Positions 44,886 through 54,382 are shown, numbered from the stretch's first letter. The stretch is 64,000 bases of DNA from Streptomyces sp. NL15-2K (GCF_030551255.1 NZ_CP130630.1:1550001-1614000); one strand, 5' to 3'. Made by a program: numbers and translations. The notes: generated by a model not told the origin, from the sequence alone.

Positions 44886-47800
44886 GACGCACCCACGACC
44901 GTGATGGCGATCGGGTAGCTGCCGACCCGGATGGGCGGGCCCGTCTCGCCGTCGGCGGTCAGGATCGGTACCACGGTGCCGTCGGCGCCCACCGCGGCGT
45001 ACGCCACCGTCCCGTCCGGGGTGTAGGCGATCTGGGTGGGCTGGAGACCGAGCAGGACGCTGCTGCGGAGCTTGCCGGTCGCCAGGTCGACGAAGGCCGC
45101 GGTGTAGGTGTCGTTCACGCCCACGGCGAGGGTCTTGCCGTCCGGGCTCACGGTCAGGCCGAAGGGCGCGCCGCCGACGTCGATCGGGGTGCCCGGGGTC
45201 CGGGTGGCGGTGTCGATCGGCAGCACCGTCCTCGCCGTCTGCTGACCCACGTACACCGTGCCGCCGTCCCGGCCGATCGCGATGCCGAAAGGACTGTTCG
45301 GCACCGGCACGGCGGTGCCCGCCGTGCGGGAGGCGGTGTCCACGGGGACGACCTGGTTGCCGGTGCGGCAGGCGACCCAGAGGGTGGCGCCGTCCGGGCT
45401 GATGGCCAGGTTCTCCGGCCCGGCGCCGACGGTGATCTCCGGGCCCGCCGTCAGGGTGGCGAGGTCGACCGGTAGCACGGCGTTGTCGCTGTATGCCGAG
45501 ACCCACAGGGTCTTGCCGTCCGGCGACAGCACCAGGCCCGCCGGGGTGGTGCCGACCGGCACCGTGGCGGTGACCTTGCGGGTGGCGGTGTCGATGACGC
45601 TGACCGACGCCGAGCCTTGGTTGGCGACGTACAGGGTCGTGCCCGAGGGGTCGGCGACGATCGTGCCGGGCAGCTTGCCGACGGTGACGGCGTCCTGCGC
45701 GGTGCCGGTGGCCAGGTCGATCGGGGTGACCGTGCCCGAGACGAAGTCGGCGTCGAACGCGGTGGCTCCCTTCAGGCTCGCCGCCGTGGTCATCGCCGAG
45801 CCGGTGGCGCCCGCGTCGCCGCCTTCCGAGGCGGCGACGGCGCGCAGTTGCGCGAAGCCGGTGGCGGCGTCGGCCGGGGCCGCCACGGCCCACTTCAGCG
45901 TGGCGGTGGCGCCCGCGTTCAGCCGGGCCGGTGCCGTGCCCTGGGGCTGTGTGGTCCAGCCGTCGGGAGTGTCGAGCGACACCTTCGACAGGGTCACGGG
46001 GCGGTTGCCGTGGTTGGTGAGCGATACGGTGGCGCCGCTCCGTCCGCCCGCGGGCACGACCGGATCGTCGATCGTCAGGGCACCCGTCACCTGCGAGGTG
46101 GCCGCTGCCACCGTCCAGCGCTGGCCCTTCCCGCCGGTGTCGTAACGCTGCACGAGCGCCGTCCCCGCTCCGCCCGAGGGTGCGGTCAGCACGCGTCCGC
46201 TGAGGGCGGAGCGGACCACCAGCCCGCCGGCCGTCGGTTCGGTGAGCCACTTCTGGGCATCCGAGTCGGCCGCGCAGTCCGCCGTGACGATGCGCGCGTC
46301 GTCCGCGTACGACTGACCGGCGACCTCGGCGCAGCGTCCGTCCGCCTGCGAGCGCAGGGTGTACACGCCGTCGGAGTCCTCCCGCAGCAGCCAGCCTCCG
46401 GCCGCGTTCGGGGCGGCCGCGGTGACGAGCGAGCCGGTGCGGTCCTCGGCCCCTTCGGCGACGGCGTACGGGCGGTCGCCCGCCCGCAGGGTGTAGACGC
46501 GGTCCGCCGCGAGAGCGCCCGTGGTCCGGTAGCCGGGAGCGTGGCCGATCGCCTGCTCGACGGGCTGGAAGTCCGCGTACGAGGAGACGAGCGGGCTGCC
46601 GCCCCAGTTCTTCTGCGCGAGTGCGCGCAGGGGTCCGAACATGCCCTGTTCGACGGCGCGTTGGCTGTCGCCGTAGGCGGCGGGCCATACGCCCATGGCG
46701 GCGCCCAGGAGGTGGGGGTCGTCGGCGGGAAGGGTGAGGCCGCCGCTGAAGAGGGACGGGGTGAACGTCTCGTAGATCCACTGGGCGTTGGGCGGGCCGC
46801 CGCTGGCGTAGTAGAGGGAGTCGGAGACGTTGACGAGGTCGTTGCCGTTCGCGGCGATCTCGGCGGGAGTCGTCCGGACGTCCTGGTGGATCCAGTAGTC
46901 GACGACGACGCCCGGGTCGAGCTTGGTGGGCATCCCCTCGTAGAGCTGGTCGTTCCAGACGTGCAGGGTACGGCCCTTGCTCGCGACGTAGTCGTGGATC
47001 CGGTTCTGCCACAGCACCCAGGAGTCGGCGGCCGGTGCGTCGGAACCGGCCTGCTCGCGGGCCCACTTCACCAGCGAGGGGTACTGCTCGTAGGCGGCCG
47101 CGGTACTCAGGTACTCGTCACCGCCGCCGTACCAGTCGCTGCCCGGGAACTGCGGCATCTGCTCGTCGAGGAGGGAGGTGACGTACGGCAGCGCCTTCGG
47201 GTCCGCCATGTCAAGGTTGGACGGGTTGGCGGTACCGGAGGCGTCGGCGGCCTGCAGCCCGGGGTGGGCGGCGAGGTAGTAGTCCATGTGGCCGGGTGTG
47301 CCGACCTGTTGGACGACCTGCACGTGGTAGCGCTCGCCCGCGCTGACGATCTGCTGCACCTGTGCGGGCGAGTACACCGGGCCGGTGGCGGAGTTGTTCT
47401 CCGGGTGCGCCGCACTGGCGACCCGCATTTCCAGGTGCAGTCGGTTGTACTTCAGGTACGACATGTCCTTGATGAGCCGGAGCAGCCACGGCACCGAGAA
47501 GAACTTGCTGCAGTTGCACAGGGAGATGCCGCGGTACGGATAGTCCGGCCAGTCCTTCGCCGAGCCGGCCGGGAGGGTGCGGCTCTGGGTGAGCATCTGC
47601 AGCACGGAGCGAGTACCCCAGAACACGCCGGTGTCGGTGGCGCCGCCGATCACGGTGGTGGTGGCGACGGACAGGCGGTAGCCCTCGGCCTTGGGCCGCA
47701 CGGCCGGATCGGTGCGCAGGACGACATCGTGCGCGCGAGCGTGCCCCTTGGCGACGTCGACCTTGCGGCCGAGCAGGTCGCCGAGGTCGGTGGCGAAGGT

Positions 47801-48025
47801 GCGGGCAGTGGCGGCGAGCCCGGGATCGTCGGTCACCACGCGGGTCGAGGCATCGGCGGTGAAGGACCCGGCAGAGCCCGCCGAAGTGGTCCACTGTTTC
47901 AGTGCGGGGATCGTCCAAGGTCTGCCGGCACCCGCCGCCGCCGCGGGTGGCACGGCTGACAACACGCCCAATACCAGCCCCGACGCGACGAGCAGTGGCA
48001 GCAGGACACGGCGGATCGTGCTCAT
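44882..48025 (-). CDS. Secreted GH20 beta-N-acetylhexosaminidase with C-terminal beta-propeller, 1047 aa
   Basis: Seen: ATG 48025 after GGAG; signal peptide (LLPLLVASGLVLGVLSAVPPAAA). GH20b N-terminal domain (about 40-160) precedes the GH20 barrel (about 165-500; YRGISLCNCSKFFSVPWL, catalytic acid pair in WYGGGDEYLS). Then come a ricin-like region (about 540-660; VYTLRSQADGRCAEVAGQSY), an NPCBM/alpha-galactosidase-type beta domain (TVSLTNHGNRPVTLSKVSLD), and a YVTN-type seven-bladed propeller (about 760-1045) with repeated (I/L)xxxPDGxTLWVA blades. It should release GlcNAc or GalNAc from extracellular glycans and supply fragments to the ABC importer. Confidence 0.9.
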   Translation of the reverse strand: MSTIRRVLLPLLVASGLVLGVLSAVPPAAAAGAGRPWTIPALKQWTTSAGSAGSFTADASTRVVTDDPGLAATARTFATDLGDLLGRKVDVAKGHARAHDVVLRTDPAVRPKAEGYRLSVATTTVIGGATDTGVFWGTRSVLQMLTQSRTLPAGSAKDWPDYPYRGISLCNCSKFFSVPWLLRLIKDMSYLKYNRLHLEMRVASAAHPENNSATGPVYSPAQVQQIVSAGERYHVQVVQQVGTPGHMDYYLAAHPGLQAADASGTANPSNLDMADPKALPYVTSLLDEQMPQFPGSDWYGGGDEYLSTAAAYEQYPSLVKWAREQAGSDAPAADSWVLWQNRIHDYVASKGRTLHVWNDQLYEGMPTKLDPGVVVDYWIHQDVRTTPAEIAANGNDLVNVSDSLYYASGGPPNAQWIYETFTPSLFSGGLTLPADDPHLLGAAMGVWPAAYGDSQRAVEQGMFGPLRALAQKNWGGSPLVSSYADFQPVEQAIGHAPGYRTTGALAADRVYTLRAGDRPYAVAEGAEDRTGSLVTAAAPNAAGGWLLREDSDGVYTLRSQADGRCAEVAGQSYADDARIVTADCAADSDAQKWLTEPTAGGLVVRSALSGRVLTAPSGGAGTALVQRYDTGGKGQRWTVAAATSQVTGALTIDDPVVPAGGRSGATVSLTNHGNRPVTLSKVSLDTPDGWTTQPQGTAPARLNAGATATLKWAVAAPADAATGFAQLRAVAASEGGDAGATGSAMTTAASLKGATAFDADFVSGTVTPIDLATGTAQDAVTVGKLPGTIVADPSGTTLYVANQGSASVSVIDTATRKVTATVPVGTTPAGLVLSPDGKTLWVSAYSDNAVLPVDLATLTAGPEITVGAGPENLAISPDGATLWVACRTGNQVVPVDTASRTAGTAVPVPNSPFGIAIGRDGGTVYVGQQTARTVLPIDTATRTPGTPIDVGGAPFGLTVSPDGKTLAVGVNDTYTAAFVDLATGKLRSSVLLGLQPTQIAYTPDGTVAYAAVGADGTVVPILTADGETGPPIRVGSYPIAITVVGAS

Positions 48026-48177
48026 GCGGAACTCCTGCCCGAGGCGTGACCTCTGGTTCTCCGACTGGCGCGTTGATGGTACAAGCCACCCATTCCCCAG
48101 AACAAGATGAATGGTTGAACCAGACGTCAGCCACCGGCGCGGAGACACCACGGCAAGAGGGTCTTGACCTTGGGCCC

Positions 48178-48209
48178 CGGTGCCGGGGCGGCTTGTCGCC
48201 CCGGCACCG
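48178..48209 (-). terminator. Perfect stem-loop after the helical-repeat gene
   Basis: CGGTGCCGGGGCG (48178-48190) pairs with 48197-48209 across gcttgt; starts six nt beyond the stop of the gene at 48215-51154. Confidence 0.75.
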
Positions 48210-48214
48210 CCGTG

Positions 48215-51154
48215 TCACTCCTCGTCGCGCAGCCGGGCCGCCAAGGAGGTCAACGGTTCGGTCTCCTCTGTGTGGCCCAGGGCGGTCAGGCGGGAGACCG
48301 CCGCGTCGAGGCGGGTGAGGGCGGGGGCGGGGCGTTCCAGGTAGATGCCCTCCACCGCGCCCGCGAGGCGGACGCACTCGGCCCACTCGCCGGCGCTGTC
48401 GTCGTCCCTTCCCGGCTCGCCGAGCAGAGCGAGGGCCTTCTCCACGGCGGCCAGGGCGTCCTCGTACTCGCCGGCGTAGGCGTTGACCCGTCCGTGTTCG
48501 TAGGCCAGAGCGGTGTCCAGGGAGCGGCCGTGGGCCTCGTACTCGGCGGCGCGGGCCTCGTCGGCGATCCGGCCGGCGTCGGCGAGGAAGCGGCGGGCGT
48601 CGGCCAGGCCGTCGGGGCCCTGCTGCTGGGCCTGGAGGCGGGCGAGTTCGCGCAGGCAGTTGCTGAGCTGCTCGTAGCGCGGGGCCCGGGCGTGGGCGGC
48701 GATCGCCTGGTCCGCCGCATCGCGGGCCCGGCCGAACTCGCCGGACTCGCCGAGGAGTACGGCCGTCTCCGCGGCGATCATCGCGTGGCTTCCCGGGTCG
48801 TCGTCCCAGCCGGCCGATTCGGCCGCGAGGGCGACGAACTCCGCCGTGGCGGCCTTGAGGTCCTCCCCCGTGTGCAGCGCGCGGGCGCGGGGCAGGCGCA
48901 ACTGAGCCACGATCCGGTCGTCCAGCTCTCCGGCGGTGACGTCCGGTTCGGCCAGCAGGGAGTCGAGCAGAGCGATGCAGTCCTCGACGCGGCCCAGGTC
49001 GAGGCTGAGCTGAGCCGCGTTGCTGTACGCGCAGAACGCGTCCGTCCGGCTGCCGCGGCGAAGCTCCAGCTCCGCGGAGCGCGTCAGGTGCCGCAGGGCC
49101 TCGTCGGGGCGGCCCAGGTGCATGCAGGCCTGGGCCAGATCACCGTGAAGGCGGCCGGTGTCCATCGTGTCGGCCGGCCAGTCGGCGGCCAGTCGCAGGC
49201 CCTCGGTCAGGTCCGCGTGCGCGGCCTGCGCGTCCTGGAGGCCGAGTTGGAGCCGGCCGCGCAGTCCCAGCGTGCGGGGCAGGTGCCAGGCGGGGCCGTG
49301 CGCCTTCAGCCGGTCGAGGAGGGCGTCGATCTCGGTGACCGCGGCGGGCAGGTCGCCGGAGATGGCATACGTGCTGGCCCGCAGCAGCAGGGCGCCGGAG
49401 ATCTGCCCGACGATGTCGTGCCGCGAGGCGAACGCGTGCAGCTGGTCCACCTCGGCGAGGACCGGCGCGACGTGCTCCTCGCTCCCCGACGTCTGCAGGC
49501 GCAGGGCGAGCGCGGTCGCCCGCATCCGCAGCAGGCGGGCCTCCTGGAACGGGTCGACGCCGGGCGTCTCCTCGTGCATGCGGACCATGGACGCGTGGGC
49601 GGCGGTCAGCGCGGCGGCCTTCGCCTCGGCTGCGTCCGCGCCCTCCGCGGGGATCTCGGCGGCGGCGACCAGGGCGCAGGCGCGGCCGAGTGCCGCGTGA
49701 CCCGGCAGGCCGGCGTCGTCGTACAGGGCCGCGGCCTCCTCGTGGAGGGCGGCGGCGTCGGCGAACTCATCCCGCTCGCCCGCCTGGCTCGCCTCGTCGT
49801 CCAGGAGGTCCGCGCGCAGTTGCACGAGCGGGCCCACGGCCGGGTCGTCGGGGTGGGTGTAGTCGCGGGCGGCGACGAGCGTGCGCAGCCGCGCCCAGCA
49901 GGCCTGTGAGTCGGGGTGCCCCTGCTCGTCCAACGTCCTTGCCCGGAGGATGAGTTCGGGCAGCGAGTCGGGGACGGCGGCGGCTGTGCGGGCGGCGGGC
50001 GCGGCCACCGGCGCCGCCGGGGTCACGTCGTCGAGGTTGCGGGTGCGCAGGGTCAGTTCCAGTGCGTCCAGGAGCGGGGCACGGTCGAGGCGGGCCTTGC
50101 GGCGGTCGGTGCGGGCCGTGGTTCCGTTGCGAGCGTCGAAGCGGGCGGCGAGGTCGTCGGCGCGGCCGCGTACCTCGGCGCGCAGGCCGGCCACCGTCCA
50201 GGTGCGGCCCGCGTATCCGGCGGCGGGCAGTTCGCCGTGGCCGAGGAACTCGACGCGCTGGAGGAGAACCTCCACGCCGGTGAGGAAGCCGAGCAGGTCC
50301 GCCGGCGAGTCGACCTCGTCGAACAGGTTCCGGTTCTCGGCGAGCAGTTCCAGGCCACGCGCCTCGTTGCCGGTCAGCGCGCAGAACTCCAGATGCCGGC
50401 CGACCTCCTGGGACATCGAGGGGTTGCGGCGGCAGCCGCGGTAGCCGGCGAGGTGCAGTTCGCGGGCCCGGTCGGTGCGGCCGGTGCGCAGCAGGGGCAA
50501 CAGCGCGTACGAGACGGAGCGGGCCGGCTCCTCCTTGCAGGATTCCTTCCCGGCCAGGACGGGCTCCCAGATGCTGAGCGCCCGCTCGTCGTCGCCCGCC
50601 CTGCGGTGGTACAGGGCGCGCTCGCAGATCTCGCAGGCCTCGCAGTCGCTGAGCCGGGTGCGGGTGCGGCCCGCCCACAGCTCGTAGGCGAGGGCGGTGT
50701 CCTCGCCGACGTGGGCGGCGAGCTGGTACGCCTGTCCGTAGTAGGGCTGGAGGCCGAGGTCGGCCTTCTCGTACCGGTCGCGCATCTCCGTCAGCCACTG
50801 GCGCACGCTGGCCAGCGGTACCTCGGGCAGCGCACGCAAGGCGCCCGCCACCCACTTGAACCGCCAGAACAGCATGTGGCGCAGGCGCTCGTCGAAGACG
50901 TCGGGCTGCTCGTCGAAGAGGGTCAGCAGGCGGGCGAAGACGACGGGCGACTTCCGGGGTTCGGAGCCGTAGGTGTACGCCTCCTGGAGTTCGAGGAGCG
51001 CGTGGACGAGGGGGACGGGCTCCTCGAACTGCTCGGCGGCGTCGACGAGTTCCTCGGCGATGACGGTGCGGGTGCGGCCGTAGGGGCGCCGGTCGTTCTC
51101 CTGGAGCGCCTGGAACAGCTCGTCCGTGCTCTGGGGATGGGGTGCGGTAGGCAT
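48215..51154 (-). CDS. Large helical-repeat (TPR-like) protein, 979 aa
   Basis: No single named family recognised. Seen: almost entirely alpha-helical with many TPR-like units (e.g. GRLHGDLAQACMHLGRPDEAL, AFCAYSNAAQLSLDLGRVED, AYEHGRVNAYAGEYEDALAA). A cysteine-containing stretch CEACEICERALYHR lies near residue 175, and there is an Ala/Pro linker near 390. No signal peptide or membrane helix. ATG 51154 lies only two nt after the Hsp90-like gene stop, so the two are translationally coupled. A scaffold or co-chaperone for the Hsp90-like protein is the simplest inference, since eukaryotic Hsp90 partners are TPR proteins. Confidence 0.7.
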   Translation of the reverse strand: MPTAPHPQSTDELFQALQENDRRPYGRTRTVIAEELVDAAEQFEEPVPLVHALLELQEAYTYGSEPRKSPVVFARLLTLFDEQPDVFDERLRHMLFWRFKWVAGALRALPEVPLASVRQWLTEMRDRYEKADLGLQPYYGQAYQLAAHVGEDTALAYELWAGRTRTRLSDCEACEICERALYHRRAGDDERALSIWEPVLAGKESCKEEPARSVSYALLPLLRTGRTDRARELHLAGYRGCRRNPSMSQEVGRHLEFCALTGNEARGLELLAENRNLFDEVDSPADLLGFLTGVEVLLQRVEFLGHGELPAAGYAGRTWTVAGLRAEVRGRADDLAARFDARNGTTARTDRRKARLDRAPLLDALELTLRTRNLDDVTPAAPVAAPAARTAAAVPDSLPELILRARTLDEQGHPDSQACWARLRTLVAARDYTHPDDPAVGPLVQLRADLLDDEASQAGERDEFADAAALHEEAAALYDDAGLPGHAALGRACALVAAAEIPAEGADAAEAKAAALTAAHASMVRMHEETPGVDPFQEARLLRMRATALALRLQTSGSEEHVAPVLAEVDQLHAFASRHDIVGQISGALLLRASTYAISGDLPAAVTEIDALLDRLKAHGPAWHLPRTLGLRGRLQLGLQDAQAAHADLTEGLRLAADWPADTMDTGRLHGDLAQACMHLGRPDEALRHLTRSAELELRRGSRTDAFCAYSNAAQLSLDLGRVEDCIALLDSLLAEPDVTAGELDDRIVAQLRLPRARALHTGEDLKAATAEFVALAAESAGWDDDPGSHAMIAAETAVLLGESGEFGRARDAADQAIAAHARAPRYEQLSNCLRELARLQAQQQGPDGLADARRFLADAGRIADEARAAEYEAHGRSLDTALAYEHGRVNAYAGEYEDALAAVEKALALLGEPGRDDDSAGEWAECVRLAGAVEGIYLERPAPALTRLDAAVSRLTALGHTEETEPLTSLAARLRDEE

Positions 51155-51156
51155 CG

Positions 51157-53022
51157 TCAGCTGTCCTTGCGGAGGGCCTGGGCGAGAAGGTCGAGGAAGG
51201 AGCGGTTGATGAGGCTCGATTCGGCCGGCCTGAGCGGGCGCCGGGACAGCATCGCGGCCTGCCCGTAGAGGGCTTCGGCGCTGGTGCGGGCCAGCTCGGG
51301 CTCGGCGATGGTGACGGCGGTGCGGACCAGCGGGTTGAGCTGGTTGAGGATCAGCTGGGCCCGCGGGGCCTCCTGGCGCAGGGCGCCGAGGATGTCGCCC
51401 CAGATGCCGCCCTCCTGCTCACGGGCGAGCTGGGAGCGGGTGCGCTCGTGCCGGGCCTCGCGGCTGTCGACGAGGAGGGCGGGGGCGGAGGCGGGCTGGA
51501 AGGTGCGCAACGCTACGTCGCAGTCGAAGACGGCGAGGGCGTCGCGGGCCAGGGCGAGGTAGGCCGCGGCGGCCAGTTCCGTCTCCCGGTCGACGGGGTC
51601 GAGGTGGGCGGTGAGGGTCGCCGGGTCGAGGTCGGCGACGCTCGCCTCGGGCCTGATCTCGGGCAGCCGGTGGACCAGTTCACGGTCGTAGGTGTAGCCG
51701 CCGTTGACGACGCCGAGCCCAGCGGCCGAGGCGATCGCCGCGACCTGCCGGAACTCCTCCACGCTCGACGTCACGAGCACGGTGCGGTGGGTGCGCGCGA
51801 ACTCGTCGAGGGTGGTGTGCCCGTCGGTGGTCTCGAACGGCAGCCAGGGCAGCAGCATCCGCAGGATCTCGTCGTCGTGCACCGCGAGCGACTTCACGGC
51901 CAGGTGGTGGGCCTGGAGGAAGCGGCCGAGCAGGTCCGGGTCGCTGGCGGCGGCCCGGGCGATCCACGCGCGCAGCCGCTCGGCGAGGGCGTCGCGGACG
52001 GCGGCGAGCGTGTCGTCCTCGTACAGGGACTCGCGGGACGCCGTCGGGCGCAGGCTCTCGGCGTCGACCACGCAGCGGACGAAGAACGCCCACTCGGGCA
52101 GGATCTCCTCGGCCCGCTCGGACAGCAGCATGCCCTTGACGTGCACGCGGTGGCCGTGTCGGCGCCCGGCCGGCACCGCCTCGGGCAGCACGCACGCGAT
52201 GCCCTTCAGGCCTACGGCGGGCAGGTCCAGCTCGATGGTGTCCAGGGGCTTGAAACCGAAGACCTCCTCGCCGAACGCGGCCAGCGCGCGGGTACGGGCT
52301 CCCGGCGTGGGGTACGTACGTGCCCAGGGCGCGGGCTCGGGGTTGACGGACGCCCCCGGACCACCCTGGCCACCCGGAGCGCCTGTGCCGTCGTCGAAGG
52401 TCACCGGGTGGCGCAGCAGGGAGCCGAAGTGCCGGGCCAGCGCGTGCACCTGCGCCGGGCGGGTCCACTCGCCCGCGTCGGCGCGCGGCGTCAGCGTGAC
52501 GGTGGTGCCGGGCCGGGGGCGGGCGGAGGCGGGCAGGGTGCGGACGGTGTAGCTGCCGTCGCCGCGTCCTCGCCACTCCACGGCGGGGGCGTCGGGGGTG
52601 CGGGCGGAGCGGCTCAGGACGTGGATCTCGTCCGCGACCAGGAAGCAGGAGAGCAGGCCGATTCCGAACTGGCCGATGAAGTCGCCGCGTTGCTCGGCGA
52701 TGCCCTCGGCACGCTTGCTGCTGCGGCCGATCGTGGCGAGGAAGGCGTGCACGTCGGCCTCGGTGAGACCGACGCCGTCGTCCTCGACGCGTACCACCGA
52801 ACCGTCGGCGTACAGGCGGATGCCGAAGGCGTCGGCGGGTGCGCCCGGCTCGAGGCCGTGCCGGGCGGTCAGCGCGTCCACCGCGTTCTGCAGCAGTTCG
52901 CGCAGGTAGACGCGAGGGCTGGAGTAGAGGTGGTGGGAGAGGAGGTCGACGAGGCCGCGCAGATCCACCTGGAAGGTGCGGTCGGCGCCGGCCGGGTGGA
53001 CGGGGGTGTCGGGCAGAGTCAT
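51157..53022 (-). CDS. Hsp90/HtpG-family ATPase, 621 aa
   Basis: Seen: GHKL ATP-binding domain (about 1-215) with YLRELLQNAVDAL (E-x3-N box), RVEDDGVGLTEADV, ATIGRSSKR lid and GQFGIGLLSCFLVADEI. The middle domain (about 240-400) has HRVHVKGMLLSERAEEILPE and SLRPTASRESLYEDD. The C-terminal dimer region (about 480-621) ends RSFLDLLAQALRKDS. It is the bacterial Hsp90 type but diverged from housekeeping HtpG. Coupled to the 979-residue helical protein and preceded by a third helical-repeat gene. Upstream of ATG 53022 there is no clear Shine-Dalgarno, and a long hairpin occupies the leader. Confidence 0.88.
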   Translation of the reverse strand: MTLPDTPVHPAGADRTFQVDLRGLVDLLSHHLYSSPRVYLRELLQNAVDALTARHGLEPGAPADAFGIRLYADGSVVRVEDDGVGLTEADVHAFLATIGRSSKRAEGIAEQRGDFIGQFGIGLLSCFLVADEIHVLSRSARTPDAPAVEWRGRGDGSYTVRTLPASARPRPGTTVTLTPRADAGEWTRPAQVHALARHFGSLLRHPVTFDDGTGAPGGQGGPGASVNPEPAPWARTYPTPGARTRALAAFGEEVFGFKPLDTIELDLPAVGLKGIACVLPEAVPAGRRHGHRVHVKGMLLSERAEEILPEWAFFVRCVVDAESLRPTASRESLYEDDTLAAVRDALAERLRAWIARAAASDPDLLGRFLQAHHLAVKSLAVHDDEILRMLLPWLPFETTDGHTTLDEFARTHRTVLVTSSVEEFRQVAAIASAAGLGVVNGGYTYDRELVHRLPEIRPEASVADLDPATLTAHLDPVDRETELAAAAYLALARDALAVFDCDVALRTFQPASAPALLVDSREARHERTRSQLAREQEGGIWGDILGALRQEAPRAQLILNQLNPLVRTAVTIAEPELARTSAEALYGQAAMLSRRPLRPAESSLINRSFLDLLAQALRKDS

Positions 53023-53054
53023 CGGGCAGTCCGGAGTGGGAGGGATTGGGGGGC

Positions 53055-53093
53055 TGTTTTGAAAGTCCCGTGCTGTGGGGGACTTTCAAAACA
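53055..53093 (-). terminator. Long hairpin between the 328-aa gene and the Hsp90 gene
   Basis: TGTTTTGAAAGTCCC (53055-53069) pairs perfectly with 53079-53093 across a 9-nt loop; GGGGG/CCCCC extend it with one bulged base. It ends 33 bases before the Hsp90 start, leaving no room for a promoter after it. It could be an intergenic terminator/attenuator or a structured (possibly temperature-sensitive) leader. Confidence 0.65.
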
Positions 53094-53125
53094 CCCCCTC
53101 GGGCGGGATCGAGGCCGGCGTGGGC

Positions 53126-54112
53126 TCAGGCGCGGCGGTGGTGGCGGGCGAACTGCTTCTCGGGCTCCGCGAAGTAGGTCCAGGGCCACTTGGTGTAGGC
53201 GCCGTCCAGGGTTTGGAAGACGCGCCGGACCGTGTGGCGCTCACCGGCCAGCGACAGGGCCATGGCGAACATGTTGAAGTCCTGCTGCCAGCCCGGTCGC
53301 CACACGTAGGCGGGGTGCAGGATGCTGTGGTCCGCCGCCTCCCGCAACTGCGCCTGGATCTCGGAGGTTTCGAGGTAGTCCCCGCGGTCCGACTCGACCC
53401 ACTCCTCGATGTACGCCATGGCGAGTACGCAGCCGAGGCGGTGCCCCTGCGGAGCGCGGGCGACCGCGTTCTGGGCGAACGCCAGGGCCTGCCCCGGTTC
53501 GCCGCCCCAACGGGGCTGCAGCTGCGACACCCACTCGAGATGGGTCTCCAGGTCCAGCGGGTCGCGGCGCAGGGCGGCGTCGAGCCGGGTCTCGTTGACG
53601 GCGGTGCCCAGCGACATGCCGCGCCCGGAGGTGAGGAGCCGGCGCCACGGAGTGACCCATTCCGGTCGCAACTCGGCGGCCTCGAACAGCTGCTCCTCGG
53701 CGATGTGGAGCCGCTCGTGGAAGACCCGCCACTGGTCCTGCGTGACGTTCACGGCACGCTCGGCGGTGCGCGCCTCCCAGCCCCAGATGATGTGGCGCGC
53801 GCCGGATATCAGCAGGGCCGTCGCCCGGTGCTCCTTGTCCTCCTCGACGGGCCGGCCGATCCAGTCCTGCAACCCGTCCAAGTCGGCGAGCTCGCCCAGG
53901 ACCGCGTGGTCGCGGCCGAGATCGAAGGGGGCCAGCGCCGCCTTGACCGCCTCCCAGTCACCCGCGTCGGCGGCCTCCACCAGCGCGAGTACCCGCGCGT
54001 CCCCGAGCGCGCGCAGCGTGTACATCCCGTTCTTCTGTCTGCGCGGGACGGGAAGGGCGTGCGGATCCGCCGCCGGTCTCTCCGCACCCCTGCCGAACAG
54101 CTTGCCGAACAT
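53126..54112 (-). CDS. TPR/helical-repeat protein of unknown function, 328 aa
   Basis: ATG at 54112 begins MFGKLFGRGAERP. Seen: helical repeats (VLALVEAADAGDWEAVKAAL; IAEEQLFEAAELRPEWVTPW; YIEEWVESDRGDYLETSEIQ) and many Trp residues (WPWTYFAEPEK near the end). Cytoplasmic. No named family recognised. First gene of the Hsp90/helical-repeat set, 103 bases upstream of Hsp90 on the same strand. Confidence 0.65.
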   Translation of the reverse strand: MFGKLFGRGAERPAADPHALPVPRRQKNGMYTLRALGDARVLALVEAADAGDWEAVKAALAPFDLGRDHAVLGELADLDGLQDWIGRPVEEDKEHRATALLISGARHIIWGWEARTAERAVNVTQDQWRVFHERLHIAEEQLFEAAELRPEWVTPWRRLLTSGRGMSLGTAVNETRLDAALRRDPLDLETHLEWVSQLQPRWGGEPGQALAFAQNAVARAPQGHRLGCVLAMAYIEEWVESDRGDYLETSEIQAQLREAADHSILHPAYVWRPGWQQDFNMFAMALSLAGERHTVRRVFQTLDGAYTKWPWTYFAEPEKQFARHHRRA

Positions 54113-54382
54113 GCCGCGCCCTCCCCTGGTCCCGCCTGATCGTCCGCTGCAGCATAAACGGCCCCACCGACAACACTTCCACAGGGTTTTCACGAGTGTT
54201 TCACGGTCCCGGCACCGCCCTCATGACCGGTCGGGCCATGGCACTGCCGGGTTCGCGGGTGAACTGCGGACGAATTCTGGCTATTCCTCTGGTCAGGAGC
54301 CGGTCAGGAACGCGGATGCGGCCCGTTGGCCTGCTTACGCTCGACCCGCCGCCTCGTTCGTACGACTCCCAGGAGGCCCGGC

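Noticed and set aside
48077..48088. DasR-type (dre) site TGGTACAAGCCA upstream of GH20
   Set aside because: Only the outer bases fit the dre consensus and the centre does not; too weak to call.
51157..53022. Housekeeping htpG
   Set aside because: The family is the same but the protein is diverged and sits in a dedicated set with two helical-repeat genes; treated as a specialised paralogue.
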